A DNA stretch of 64,000 nt from Streptomyces sp. TS71-3 (GCF_018327685.1 NZ_BNEL01000001.1:4464001-4528000), one strand, 5' to 3'; positions 52,276 to 60,223 are shown, counted from the first letter of the stretch. Notes: a model not told the origin generated them from the letters alone. Translations and numbers: made by a program.

Positions 52276-53160
52276 GTGCGCGAGCGGCACGCAGAGGACG
52301 CTCCACGGGCACAGGCGGCCGGGGAGGTGCCACGGGAACGGGCCGCCGCGGACGCAGGAGCGGGAGCTGCCGGCGGCCCCTCGGCAGGGCCGGGCCGGCC
52401 CCCCGACGGGGACTGCGGGGGCGGCGGCGAGGGCGGAGCCGGGCCCGCCGCAGGGCCGTCCGCTCTGCCCGCCCCGTCCGCCGGGCCGGACGGGGCGCCC
52501 GCGGCCCTGAAGGTGATGGTGGTCGACGACCATCCCATGTGGCGTGACGCCGTCGCCCGCGACCTCGCCGAGGCCGGCTTCGAGGTGGTCGCGTCGGCCG
52601 GCGACGGCGAACAGGCGGTGCGCCGGGCCAAGGCCGCCGGACCCGACGTCCTCGTGCTCGACCTCAACCTCCCGGCCAAGCCCGGGGTGCAGGTGTGCAA
52701 GGAACTCGTCGCCGCCGACCCGGCGCTGCGCGTCCTCGTGCTGTCCGCGAGCGGGGAGCACGCCGACGTCCTGGAGGCGGTGAAGTCGGGCGCGACCGGC
52801 TACCTGCTCAAGTCGGCGTCCACGCACGAACTGATCGACGCGGTGCGCAGGACCGCCGCCGGCGACCCGGTCTTCACACCCGGCCTCGCGGGACTCGTCC
52901 TGGGCGAGTACCGCAGGCTGGCCGCAGAGCCCTCGCCCGCCGCGTCCGACGAGCCCGGGGCGCCCCGGCTCACGGACCGCGAGAAGGAGGTGCTGCGCCT
53001 GGTGGCCAAGGGGCTGAGCTACAAGCAGATCGCCGAACGTCTGGTCATCTCGCACCGCACCGTGCAGAACCACGTCCAGAACACCCTGGGCAAGCTCCAG
53101 CTCCACAATCGTGTGGAGCTGGTGCGGTATGCCATCGAAAGGGGGCTTGATGACGATTGA
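52276..53160 (+). CDS. macR: NarL/LuxR-type response regulator, MacR-like
   Basis: 294 residues as read from the GTG at 52276; the conserved part begins near residue 78. Receiver domain: LKVMVVDDHPMWRDAVARDL (acidic pair), DVLVLDLNLPAKPG (phospho-Asp), VLSASGEHADVLEAVKSGATGY, and YLLKSAST with the conserved Lys. LuxR-type HTH: LTDREKEVLRLVAKGL, SYKQIAERLVISHRTVQNHV. The first 75 residues are Ala/Gly/Pro-rich; real translation may start at the GTG or ATG at 52513/52516, which precede the receiver. It is the partner of the kinase 5 nt upstream. Confidence 0.88.
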   Translation: MRERHAEDAPRAQAAGEVPRERAAADAGAGAAGGPSAGPGRPPDGDCGGGGEGGAGPAAGPSALPAPSAGPDGAPAALKVMVVDDHPMWRDAVARDLAEAGFEVVASAGDGEQAVRRAKAAGPDVLVLDLNLPAKPGVQVCKELVAADPALRVLVLSASGEHADVLEAVKSGATGYLLKSASTHELIDAVRRTAAGDPVFTPGLAGLVLGEYRRLAAEPSPAASDEPGAPRLTDREKEVLRLVAKGLSYKQIAERLVISHRTVQNHVQNTLGKLQLHNRVELVRYAIERGLDDD

Positions 53161-53242
53161 CGACATAGCCCCACCTTCGAGTGAATGCTGAAGATCAACT
53201 CTCCGTGAAAGCGGCGGAATTGACCATTTGTCCCATGTCGGG

Positions 53243-53256
53243 GTGACGTGGATCAC
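53243..53256. promoter_or_regulatory. CRP-like palindrome before pfkA
   Basis: GTGA-CGTGGA-TCAC, the two CRP half-sites at the correct spacing (GTGA N6 TCAC), 47 nt before the pfkA ATG. It is one mismatch from the GTGN6GNCAC pattern I recall for Streptomyces Crp. TTGACC at 53220 may be the -35 of the promoter it overlaps. Confidence 0.4.
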
Positions 53257-53303
53257 TATTAGCGTGTGCGTCATCAGCTCCCCTAGGGCGAAGGGACATT
53301 TCC

Positions 53304-54332
53304 ATGCGGGTCGGAGTACTGACCGGAGGCGGCGACTGCCCGGGGCTCAACGCCGTCATCCGGGGCGTCGTCCGCAAGGGCGTACAGGAGTACGGGTACG
53401 ACTTCGTGGGGTTCCGCGACGGCTGGCGGGGACCGCTGGAGGGCGACAGCTTCCAGCTCGGCATCCCCCAGGTGCGCGGCATCCTGCCCCGCGGCGGCAC
53501 CATCCTGGGCTCGTCGCGCACGAACCCCCTGAAGGTCGAGAACGGGATCCGCAGGATCCGGGAGAACCTCGCCAAGCAGGAGGTCGAGGCGCTGATCGTC
53601 ATCGGCGGCGAGGACACCCTGGGCGTTGCCGCCCGCCTCGCCGACGAGTACGGCATCAACTGCGTCGGCGTGCCGAAGACCATCGACAACGACCTCTCCT
53701 CCACCGACTACACCTTCGGCTTCGACACCGCGGTCGGCATCGCCACGGAGGCCATCGACCGCCTGCACACCACCGCCGAGTCGCACATGCGCGTCCTGGT
53801 GGTCGAGGTGATGGGCCGGCACGCCGGCTGGATCGCCCTCCACTCGGGCCTCGCCGGCGGCGCGAACGTCATCCTCATCCCCGAGCAGCGCTTCGACGTC
53901 GATCAGGTCTGCTCCTGGGTCACCAGCCGGTTCCGCGCCTCGTACGCGCCGATCGTGGTGGTCGCCGAGGGCGCCATGCCGAAGGACGGCGACGCGGTGC
54001 TCAAGGACGGCTCGCTCGACTCCTTCGGCCACGTCCGGCTCTCCGGCGTCGGCGAGTGGCTGGCCAAGGAGATCGAGAGCCGCACCGGGAACGAGGCCCG
54101 CACCACCGTGCTCGGCCACGTCCAGCGGGGCGGCACGCCCAGCGCCTTCGACCGCTGGCTGGCCACCCGCTTCGGCCTGCACGCCATCGACGCCGTGCGC
54201 GAGGGCGACTTCGGCAAGATGGTCGCGCTGCGCGGCACGAACATCGTCCGGGTGCCGATCGCGGAGGCCACGGCCAAGCTGAAGACCGTCGACCCGGCGC
54301 TGTACGAGGAGGTGAGCGTGTTCTTCGGCTGA
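53304..54332 (+). CDS. pfkA: 6-phosphofructokinase
   Basis: 342 residues. It phosphorylates fructose 6-phosphate to fructose 1,6-bisphosphate. Motifs: VLTGGGDCPGLNAVIRG, IVIGGEDTLGVAARLADEYG, VGVPKTIDNDLSSTDYTFGFDT, VEVMGRHAGWIALHSG, and VLGHVQRGGTPSAFDRWLATRFG. At the positions that set the phosphoryl donor it has Asp in GGEDT (Gly in ATP enzymes) and Lys in PKTIDND, the pair seen in pyrophosphate-using enzymes. The paralogue family in Streptomyces includes ATP enzymes with GGEGT. The ATG follows GAAGGGAC. It stands alone, convergent with the trp gene. Confidence 0.95.
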   Translation: MRVGVLTGGGDCPGLNAVIRGVVRKGVQEYGYDFVGFRDGWRGPLEGDSFQLGIPQVRGILPRGGTILGSSRTNPLKVENGIRRIRENLAKQEVEALIVIGGEDTLGVAARLADEYGINCVGVPKTIDNDLSSTDYTFGFDTAVGIATEAIDRLHTTAESHMRVLVVEVMGRHAGWIALHSGLAGGANVILIPEQRFDVDQVCSWVTSRFRASYAPIVVVAEGAMPKDGDAVLKDGSLDSFGHVRLSGVGEWLAKEIESRTGNEARTTVLGHVQRGGTPSAFDRWLATRFGLHAIDAVREGDFGKMVALRGTNIVRVPIAEATAKLKTVDPALYEEVSVFFG

Positions 54333-54406
54333 GCGGTGCCCCCTTCGGGGCGGCAGCGACGGCCCACTCCGGGCAAGTGGTGACCTGACGGTGCCGTCGT
54401 GGCTTG

Positions 54407-54474
54407 TCGCGCAGTTCCCCGCGCCCCTTGAGGACGGGGCTGCGCCCCGATCAGGGGTGCGGGGAACTGCGCGA
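54407..54474. repeat. Inverted pair of extragenic palindromic half-sites, probable terminator
   Basis: Inverse half-site 54407-54427 and direct half-site 54454-54474, almost perfectly complementary over about 22 bp, with the inner hairpin CGGGGC TGC GCCCCG as loop. It lies between convergent pfkA and the trp gene and could end both transcripts. Confidence 0.8.
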
Positions 54475-54577
54475 GCAACCACCACTGGCGGAAGATCCGG
54501 GAGCGGCCGAAACCGCCCCGCCCGTGCGGTCCACGACCCGCAGCGTCGGACAACCCCGGACCGGGCCGGGCGGACGA

Positions 54578-56635
54578 CTACGGCTGCAGGTCGCCGGTTC
54601 GTGACGGCTGCGCCGTCCACGCCAACAGCTCCCCCACGACGCCGGCCCCGCGCAGCGACAGCACCGACTCCGGATGGAACTGCACCCCCGCGAAGCCCGG
54701 CCCGCGCACCGCGTGCACCTCCCCGCTGCCCTCCGCCCGGCTGACCTCCACCCCGCGCAGCGCCAGCGCGGCGGCCCGCTCGTCGTCGCACCGCGCCACG
54801 AAGCTGCTGTAGAAGCCGACCGTCTCGGCCCTGCCGAAGAGGTCCACCGTGACCTGCGCGCCCTGGTACGGCACCTCCTTGCGCACGATGTCGAGCCCCA
54901 GCTCCGCCGCCAGCAGCTCGTGGCCGAGGCAGACGCCGAGCAGCCCGTGCCGGTGCGTGCGCAGCGCCCCCGCGGCGAGCCCGCGCAGCAGCCGCATCCT
55001 CGGGTCCGACGCGTCCGCGGGGTTCCCCGGGCCGGGCCCCAGCACCAGCGGCCCTTCGTGGGCCGCCACCGCCGCCGCGAGGCCCGGCTCGTCGAAGCGC
55101 CGCACCGTCACCGTGAGACCCGACGAGCGCAGGACGTGTGCCAGCATCGCCGTGAAGGTGTCCTCGCCGTCGACGACCAGCGCGTGGCCGGCCGCGTCGT
55201 CCGGCGCGGCGGGGCGCTCCTGCATCCGCAGCCAGAACGGGGCGAGCGAGGCACGCCGCCCGTCCAGTGCGGCCCGCACCCGGGGGTCGTCGGCCAGCCG
55301 CGGCGGCGTTCCCGCCGGGTTCCCGCGGCCGGGGTGGGCGCCGAGCGCGGCCAGCACCCCGGCCGCCTTCGCCCGGGTCTCCGCGACCTCTCCCGCCGGG
55401 TCCGAGCCGCGCACCAGGGTGGCGCCGACGGAGACCCGCAGCCGGCCGTCCGGGGCGATGTCGGCGGTCCGGATCAGAATGGGGGAGTCCAGCGTCTGGG
55501 CGCCCGAGGCATCCCTGCCGATCAGGGCGAGCGCCCCGGCGTAGTACCCGCGCCCGCCCTCCCGCCCGCGCGGCTCGTACCGTTCGATGACCCGGCAGGC
55601 GTTCTGCACCGGCGAGCCCGTCACCGTCGCCGCGAACATCGTCTCCCGGAGCACGTCCCGCACATCCTGCGAGGAGCGGCCCCGCAACTCGTACTCGGTG
55701 TGCGCGAGATGGGCCATCTCCTTCAGCCGGGGCCCGACCACCACCCCGCCCATGTCGCCGACGGTGCACATCATCTTGAGTTCCTCGTCGACGACCATCG
55801 ACAGCTCCTCGATCTCCTTGCGGTCGTCGAGGAAGTCCAGCAGCCCGGCCACCGAAGGGCCCTCGGCCGGATAGCGGTAGGTGCCGCTGATGGGGTTCAT
55901 CACCACCGTCCCGCCCGGCCGCTCGCCGTCGCTCCCGGCCGCGGGCGCCCGGTCGCCCCCGCCGGACATCCGCACGTGCACCTCGGGGCTGGCGCCGACC
56001 AGCGTGCGGGTGCCGGTGTGCACCACGAAGGTCCAGTACGCGCCGCGCTCGCCGACCAGCAGCCGCCGGAAGAGGGCCAGCGCGTCGGCGGCGCCGAAGC
56101 CCTCGATCCGGCCGCGGAAGTCGCGCCGGATCACGAAGTTGGCGCCCTCGCCGACCCCGATCTCGTCCCGCAGGACCCGCGCCACGATCGCGGCGTACTC
56201 CTCGTCGGGCACGTCGAACCCGCCGTCCGCGACCCGCACGGGGTGGGCGGGCAGCGCGGCCAGCACCTCGTCCAGGGGCAGTTCGTGCGTCTCGTCCGGG
56301 ACGAGCAGGGCCAGCGGGGTGCCGTCGTCGCGCACGTCGAAGCCCCGCTCGCGGATCTGCCGGAACGGCACCAGCGCCAGCGCGTCGTGCACGGCGCGGC
56401 CACCGGCCGGGGCGCCGGCCGGCAGCGGGATGTCCCTCAGGCGCCCCGCCTCGGTGACCCGGCCGAGCAGCACCTCCACCGTGTCGGGGTGGTGACCGGG
56501 CGTGTTGCGGCGCAACAGGGCGAAAGGGGGCGCGTCCGGGGCGAGCAGGCTTCTGATGAGCGCGGCGGTGTCGGGGCCGGGGCGCTCGGCATCGTCGGCG
56601 GGGTCGGTGCCCTCGTCGGGAGAGGTGGGGCGCAT
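54578..56635 (-). CDS. trpEG: Anthranilate synthase, fused component I and glutamine amidotransferase
   Basis: 685 residues joining TrpE-like and TrpG-like parts. The first 470 residues are chorismate-binding: VVMNPISGTYRYPAEGPS, ELSMVVDEELKMMCTVG and ATVTGSPVQNACRVIERYE. Then comes a class I glutamine amidotransferase: LVLGPGPGNPADAS, LLGVCLGHELLAAELG (nucleophile Cys) and VQFHPESVLS (His-Glu). It makes anthranilate from chorismate and glutamine. This fused form is close to the phenazine/tryptophan type. The ATG at 56635 has GGAAGGAA upstream. A Trp-codon leader peptide and terminator hairpin precede it. It lies divergent from DAHP synthase. Confidence 0.94.
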   Translation of the reverse strand: MRPTSPDEGTDPADDAERPGPDTAALIRSLLAPDAPPFALLRRNTPGHHPDTVEVLLGRVTEAGRLRDIPLPAGAPAGGRAVHDALALVPFRQIRERGFDVRDDGTPLALLVPDETHELPLDEVLAALPAHPVRVADGGFDVPDEEYAAIVARVLRDEIGVGEGANFVIRRDFRGRIEGFGAADALALFRRLLVGERGAYWTFVVHTGTRTLVGASPEVHVRMSGGGDRAPAAGSDGERPGGTVVMNPISGTYRYPAEGPSVAGLLDFLDDRKEIEELSMVVDEELKMMCTVGDMGGVVVGPRLKEMAHLAHTEYELRGRSSQDVRDVLRETMFAATVTGSPVQNACRVIERYEPRGREGGRGYYAGALALIGRDASGAQTLDSPILIRTADIAPDGRLRVSVGATLVRGSDPAGEVAETRAKAAGVLAALGAHPGRGNPAGTPPRLADDPRVRAALDGRRASLAPFWLRMQERPAAPDDAAGHALVVDGEDTFTAMLAHVLRSSGLTVTVRRFDEPGLAAAVAAHEGPLVLGPGPGNPADASDPRMRLLRGLAAGALRTHRHGLLGVCLGHELLAAELGLDIVRKEVPYQGAQVTVDLFGRAETVGFYSSFVARCDDERAAALALRGVEVSRAEGSGEVHAVRGPGFAGVQFHPESVLSLRGAGVVGELLAWTAQPSRTGDLQP

Positions 56636-56684
56636 GGCGGGTTCCTTCCGAAAGTCGGCGAGGAACGGGCCGCGGAAACGCCGA

Positions 56685-56705
56685 AGGCCGCCCCTCGGGC
56701 GGCCT
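56685..56705 (-). terminator. trp attenuator hairpin
   Basis: In the message: AGGCCGCCC GAG GGGCGGCCT, a perfect 9-bp stem with a 3-nt loop, 24 nt after the leader-peptide stop and 49 nt before the trpEG ATG. Its 5' arm can instead pair with GGCGGCC at the end of the leader ORF, giving an antiterminator. Confidence 0.75.
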
Positions 56706-56729
56706 CTGCGGTGATGCGGGTGCGCAGTG

Positions 56730-56786
56730 TCAGTGGGCCGCCTGATGAGCGGTCCACCACCAGTCCAGGGTCGGCTGCGCGAACAT
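56730..56786 (-). CDS. trpL: trp leader peptide
   Basis: 18 codons: MFAQPTLDWWWTAHQAAH, with three consecutive Trp codons in the middle. When charged tRNA-Trp is short the ribosome would stall there and let the antiterminator form, allowing trpEG transcription. TACAGT lies 7 nt before the ATG with no Shine-Dalgarno sequence, so the leader may be translated from a leaderless 5' end. The stop codon overlaps the region that pairs with the attenuator. Confidence 0.85.
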   Translation of the reverse strand: MFAQPTLDWWWTAHQAAH

Positions 56787-56990
56787 GGCCGTGACTGTAC
56801 ACGAACTCCGCGGCGCGTCGGCCGCGGCGGCACCTGTGCCGACTGACGTAGGGCGACCGGTACGAAACGCTCCGTGCGGTACGGGGGGCGGCCCGTGCGT
56901 GCCGCGGAGCAGCCCGTGTCCGCAGAGGCGCATGTCTCATCTCCTGGATAATGCGACTTCCGAGGCGTAAGGAAGCCGTAACCTGGGTCC

Positions 56991-58340
56991 GTGACCGTGA
57001 ACGCTGAAACCCAGGCCGGTGGAAACACCTGGCAGAACCTGCCCGCGGCGCAGCAGCCCGAGTACCCCGATGCCGAGGCGCTGCGCTCCGTGATCGCGGA
57101 GCTGGCCTCGTATCCGCCGCTCGTCTTCGCGGGCGAGTGCGATCTGCTCCGCTCCCGGATGGGCGCCGTGGCCAAGGGCGAGGCGTTCCTGCTCCAGGGC
57201 GGCGACTGCGCCGAGGCCTTCGACGCGATCTCCGCCGATCACATCCGCAACAAGCTGAAGACGCTCCTCCAGATGGGTGCCGTGCTGACGTACGCGGCGT
57301 CCGTGCCCGTGGTCAAGGTGGGCCGGATCGCCGGCCAGTACTCCAAGCCGCGCTCCAAGCCCACGGAGACCCGCGGCGGCGTGACGCTGCCGAGCTACCG
57401 GGGCGACTCCGTCAACGGCTTCGACTTCACCGAGAAGGCCCGCGTCCCGGACCCCGAGCGTCTGAAGCGGATGTACCACGCGTCGGCCTCGACGCTGAAC
57501 CTGGTGCGCGCCTTCACCACCGGCGGTTACGCCGACCTGCGCCAGGTGCACGCCTGGAACCAGGACTTCGTGAAGTCCTCCCCCTCCGGCCAGCGCTATG
57601 AGCAGCTGGCCCGCGAGATCGACAACGCCCTGCACTTCATGCACGCGTGCGGAGCCGATCCGGAGGAGTTCAAGACCGTCGAGTTCTACTCCTCGCACGA
57701 GGCGCTGCTGCTCGACTACGAGACGGCGCTGACCCGCACGGACTCCCGTACCGGCCGGCTGTACGACACCTCGGGCCACCTCGTGTGGATCGGTGAGCGC
57801 ACCCGTCAGCTGGACGGCGCGCACATCGAGTTCGCCTCGCAGATCCGCAACCCGCTGGGCATCAAGCTGGGCCCGAGCACCACGGCCGCGGAGGCGCTGG
57901 AGTACGTGGAGCGGCTGGACCCCGACCGCGAGCCGGGCCGGCTGACCTTCATCGTCCGCATGGGCGCCGACAAGGTCCGCGACAAGCTGCCCGAGCTGGT
58001 CGAGAAGGTCACCGCGACCGGTGCCACGGTCGCCTGGGTGACGGACCCGATGCACGGCAACACCTTCGAGGCGGCCTCCGGCCACAAGACCCGCCGCTTC
58101 GACGACGTGCTCGACGAGGTGAAGGGCTTCTTCGAGGTCCACAAGGAACTCGGCACCCACCCCGGCGGCATCCACGTCGAGCTCACCGGCGACGACGTCA
58201 CCGAGTGCGTGGGCGGCGGCGACGAGATCTTCGTCGACGACCTCCACCAGCGCTACGAAACGGCATGCGACCCCCGCCTCAACCGCAGCCAGTCCCTGGA
58301 CCTGGCGTTCCTGGTCGCGGAGATGTACAGGGACCAGTAA
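56991..58340 (+). CDS. aroG: 3-deoxy-D-arabino-heptulosonate 7-phosphate synthase, class II
   Basis: 449 residues. It makes DAHP from phosphoenolpyruvate and erythrose 4-phosphate, the entry step of the shikimate pathway. Class II (plant/mycobacterial) motifs: FLLQGGDCAEAFDAIS (metal Cys), KVGRIAGQYSKPRS, HFMHACG, EFYSSHEALLLDYE, WVTDPMHGNT, THPGGIHVELTGDDVTECVG. The GTG at 56991 (VTVNAETQAGGN) has TAACCT 6 nt upstream and no Shine-Dalgarno sequence, so it is likely leaderless. It is divergent from trpL-trpEG, which places the first aromatic step and the first tryptophan step back to back. Confidence 0.95.
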   Translation: MTVNAETQAGGNTWQNLPAAQQPEYPDAEALRSVIAELASYPPLVFAGECDLLRSRMGAVAKGEAFLLQGGDCAEAFDAISADHIRNKLKTLLQMGAVLTYAASVPVVKVGRIAGQYSKPRSKPTETRGGVTLPSYRGDSVNGFDFTEKARVPDPERLKRMYHASASTLNLVRAFTTGGYADLRQVHAWNQDFVKSSPSGQRYEQLAREIDNALHFMHACGADPEEFKTVEFYSSHEALLLDYETALTRTDSRTGRLYDTSGHLVWIGERTRQLDGAHIEFASQIRNPLGIKLGPSTTAAEALEYVERLDPDREPGRLTFIVRMGADKVRDKLPELVEKVTATGATVAWVTDPMHGNTFEAASGHKTRRFDDVLDEVKGFFEVHKELGTHPGGIHVELTGDDVTECVGGGDEIFVDDLHQRYETACDPRLNRSQSLDLAFLVAEMYRDQ

Positions 58341-58417
58341 GGCCTCCTCTCACCCGATGCGCCCCTGACGGGCGGGGCCCCGTCAGGGACCGCCGCCTCT
58401 CAGGGCCGCAGGGGGCT

Positions 58418-58790
58418 CGCCGCAGGTGGTGGCGCGTGCGCCGCAAAGGGGCGCGGGGAACTGCGCGCTCAGCCAAGACGGGCGGAGAGCCGGGCGAGAC
58501 AGCAAGGGGCTGGGCCGCCGGGCCTCGCCGCAGGCGGTGGCGCGTGCGCCAAAGGGGGCGCGGGGGACTGCGCTCCCAGCCCGGACGGGCGGAGAGCCGC
58601 GCGTGAGGCAGCAAGGGGCCTGGCCCTGGCGACCCGCCGCAGGCGGACGGAAGGAGGCGCGGGGAACTGCGCGCTCAGCCCCCCACCGTCGGAGAGCCGG
58701 GCAAGAGGCAGCAAGGGGCTGGACGGGAAGGGCTCGCCGCAGGCGGTGGCGGCGAGGGGCCGAAAAGGGGCCCGCACGGAACCGCCCGCT
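58418..58790. repeat. Tandem array of a roughly 105-nt unit holding the extragenic half-site
   Basis: Four imperfect copies beginning CGCCGCAGG at 58418, 58526, 58635 and 58735 (periods 108, 109, 100). Each has a GGGGCGCGGGGAACTGCGCG-like half-site (58448 and about 58652 well preserved, 58553 and 58768 decayed), then CTCAGCC, CGGAGAGCC and CAGCAAGGGGCTGG. It fills the gap between aroG and the oxidoreductase gene. Confidence 0.85.
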
Positions 58791-58821
58791 CAGCCCAAAC
58801 CGGGTCTGTCAGGATGGAAGC

Positions 58822-59454
58822 ATGGCTCATCCGGTGGGACGCGCATCCCGGCACGCAGCACGGCCGGAGCTCCCACCGGGCCAGCGCCTCCAACGCGGCT
58901 GGCCGGTCACCCACTACGGGCCGGTACCGAAGTTCCGGCCCGACCGCTGGGAGTTCCGGGTCTTCGGCGTCACCGCCGACGGCGGCACCACGAGCTGGAC
59001 CCACGAGGAGTTCTCCGCGCTGCCGTACACGACCGTCACGGCCGACCTGCACTGCGTGACGAAGTTCAGCATGCTCGAAGCGGAGTGGGGCGGCGTGCCC
59101 GCCGCGACCGTCCTGGACCTGGCCCCGCCCTCGCCCTCCGCCAGCCACGTGATGATCTGGGCCGAGTACGGCTACAGCTCCAACATGCGGCTCTCCGACT
59201 TCACCGCCGACGGAGTGATCTTCGCCAGCCACAAGGACGGCGAGCCGCTCACCGCGGAGCACGGCTTCCCGCTCCGCCTGATCGTTCCGCACCTCTACGC
59301 CTGGAAGGGCCCCAAGTGGGTGCGGGGCATCGAGTACATGGCCGCCGACCGCCGCGGGTTCTGGGAGGAACGCGGCTACCACAACATCGGCGACCCCTGG
59401 CGCGAGCAGCGCTACTCCTACCAGGAGGAACCGGGGGACGGACCGGAGCTCTGA
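58822..59454 (+). CDS. Molybdopterin-dependent oxidoreductase (sulfite-oxidase-like)
   Basis: 210 residues of the compact SUOX/YedY-like fold: LPPGQRLQRGWPVTHYGPVP, WEFRVFGVTADGGTTSWTHEEF, VTADLHCVTKFSMLEAEWGG with the molybdenum-ligand Cys, ASHVMIWAEYGYSSNMRLSD, PLTAEHGFPLRLIVPHLYAW and YMAADRRGFWEERGYH. There is no twin-Arg signal, so it is probably cytoplasmic. The ATG at 58822 has GGATGGAAG upstream; a -10-like CAGGAT is 6 nt away, so it may be leaderless. No partner subunit is adjacent; substrate unknown. Confidence 0.9.
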   Translation: MAHPVGRASRHAARPELPPGQRLQRGWPVTHYGPVPKFRPDRWEFRVFGVTADGGTTSWTHEEFSALPYTTVTADLHCVTKFSMLEAEWGGVPAATVLDLAPPSPSASHVMIWAEYGYSSNMRLSDFTADGVIFASHKDGEPLTAEHGFPLRLIVPHLYAWKGPKWVRGIEYMAADRRGFWEERGYHNIGDPWREQRYSYQEEPGDGPEL

Positions 59455-59516
59455 ACGACCGGGCGCCCCGAGCGCGGCCTGTGCCACGCCCGGGGCGCCC
59501 GTCACGCTCGTACTGT

Positions 59517-59588
59517 CAGGAGCCCAGGAGCCCAGGAGCCCAGGAGCCCAGGAGCCCAGGAGCCCAGGAGCCCAGGAGCCCAGGAGCT
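59517..59588. repeat. Octanucleotide tandem repeat
   Basis: Eight perfect copies of CAGGAGCC (59517-59580) and a ninth ending in T. It lies between the stops of the convergent oxidoreductase and DUF4396 genes. A good candidate for strain typing. Confidence 0.92.
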
Positions 59589-59641
59589 CAAGGGCCCACC
59601 GGCCCGGCCATCGGCTACTCCCCGGCCGTCCGGCCGGCGAC

Positions 59642-60148
59642 TCAGTGGTGGTACTGATGAGCCACCGCATGCCCCTTGCCGCGCCCGATCATCCAGCGGT
59701 TCACCGGCGTGGTGACCAGGAACGCCAGCACCAGCGAGATCCCGAGGGAGACCCAGAAGAGCAGGTCGACGAGGTGGGCGTCCATGGCCGCGGGCCAGAC
59801 GGCGATGGTGCCGTTGTCGATCAGCTCCATCACGGCGATGGAGACGGTGTCCGCCGCGAGCGCGACCCGCACCGCCGCCCGCAGGCCCACACCCGCGGTC
59901 AGCACGCCGCGCAGCGTGAGCGAGTAGCCGAAGAAGAACGCCAGGACGATGGCGAGCAGGGTGGTCGGCAGGTTCCCCCAGCCGAGCGCGGTGCCGACGA
60001 CCATGCCCAGCACCTCTCCGATGGCACAGCCGGTCAGGCAGTGCAGAGTGGCCCGCGCCGCCGTCGCCCAGGTGGCCGGGTGGGTGGCGCCTGCCGCTGC
60101 GTGGTGAGCGTGCTCGTGGCCGGCCGTTTCGTGAGTGTTCTCCAGCAT
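59642..60148 (-). CDS. DUF4396 integral membrane protein, predicted copper-responsive
   Basis: 168 residues with four hydrophobic helices. The start is His-rich (MLENTHETAGHEHAHHAAAGATH) and the end is HAVAHQYHH. A conserved HCLTGCAIGEVLGM motif with His and two Cys opens the first helix. The DUF4396 family has no assigned function. The ATG has AGGGGG upstream. A perfect CsoR-type operator lies 45 nt before the start, so copper control is likely. With the His/Cys ligands, a role in copper handling or transport is inferred. Confidence 0.86.
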   Translation of the reverse strand: MLENTHETAGHEHAHHAAAGATHPATWATAARATLHCLTGCAIGEVLGMVVGTALGWGNLPTTLLAIVLAFFFGYSLTLRGVLTAGVGLRAAVRVALAADTVSIAVMELIDNGTIAVWPAAMDAHLVDLLFWVSLGISLVLAFLVTTPVNRWMIGRGKGHAVAHQYHH

Positions 60149-60192
60149 GGTGCCCCCTGGTCCGGTGTGATGTCCTTACCCGAGTGAACGTC

Positions 60193-60209
60193 ATACCCCC
60201 TAGGGGTAT
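60193..60209. promoter_or_regulatory. CsoR-type copper operator
   Basis: ATACCCC-CTA-GGGGTAT, a perfect palindrome that fits the TACCC/GGGTA pattern bound by the copper repressor CsoR in Streptomyces. It lies in the promoter of the DUF4396 gene and 14 nt beyond the stop of the endonuclease IV gene. Confidence 0.75.
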
Positions 60210-60223
60210 TCCCGATCCGGCCG

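Noticed and set aside
56437..56940. Minus-strand 167-codon frame covering the trp leader
   Set aside because: It crosses the attenuator and trpEG start in another frame; the 18-codon leader peptide explains the region better.
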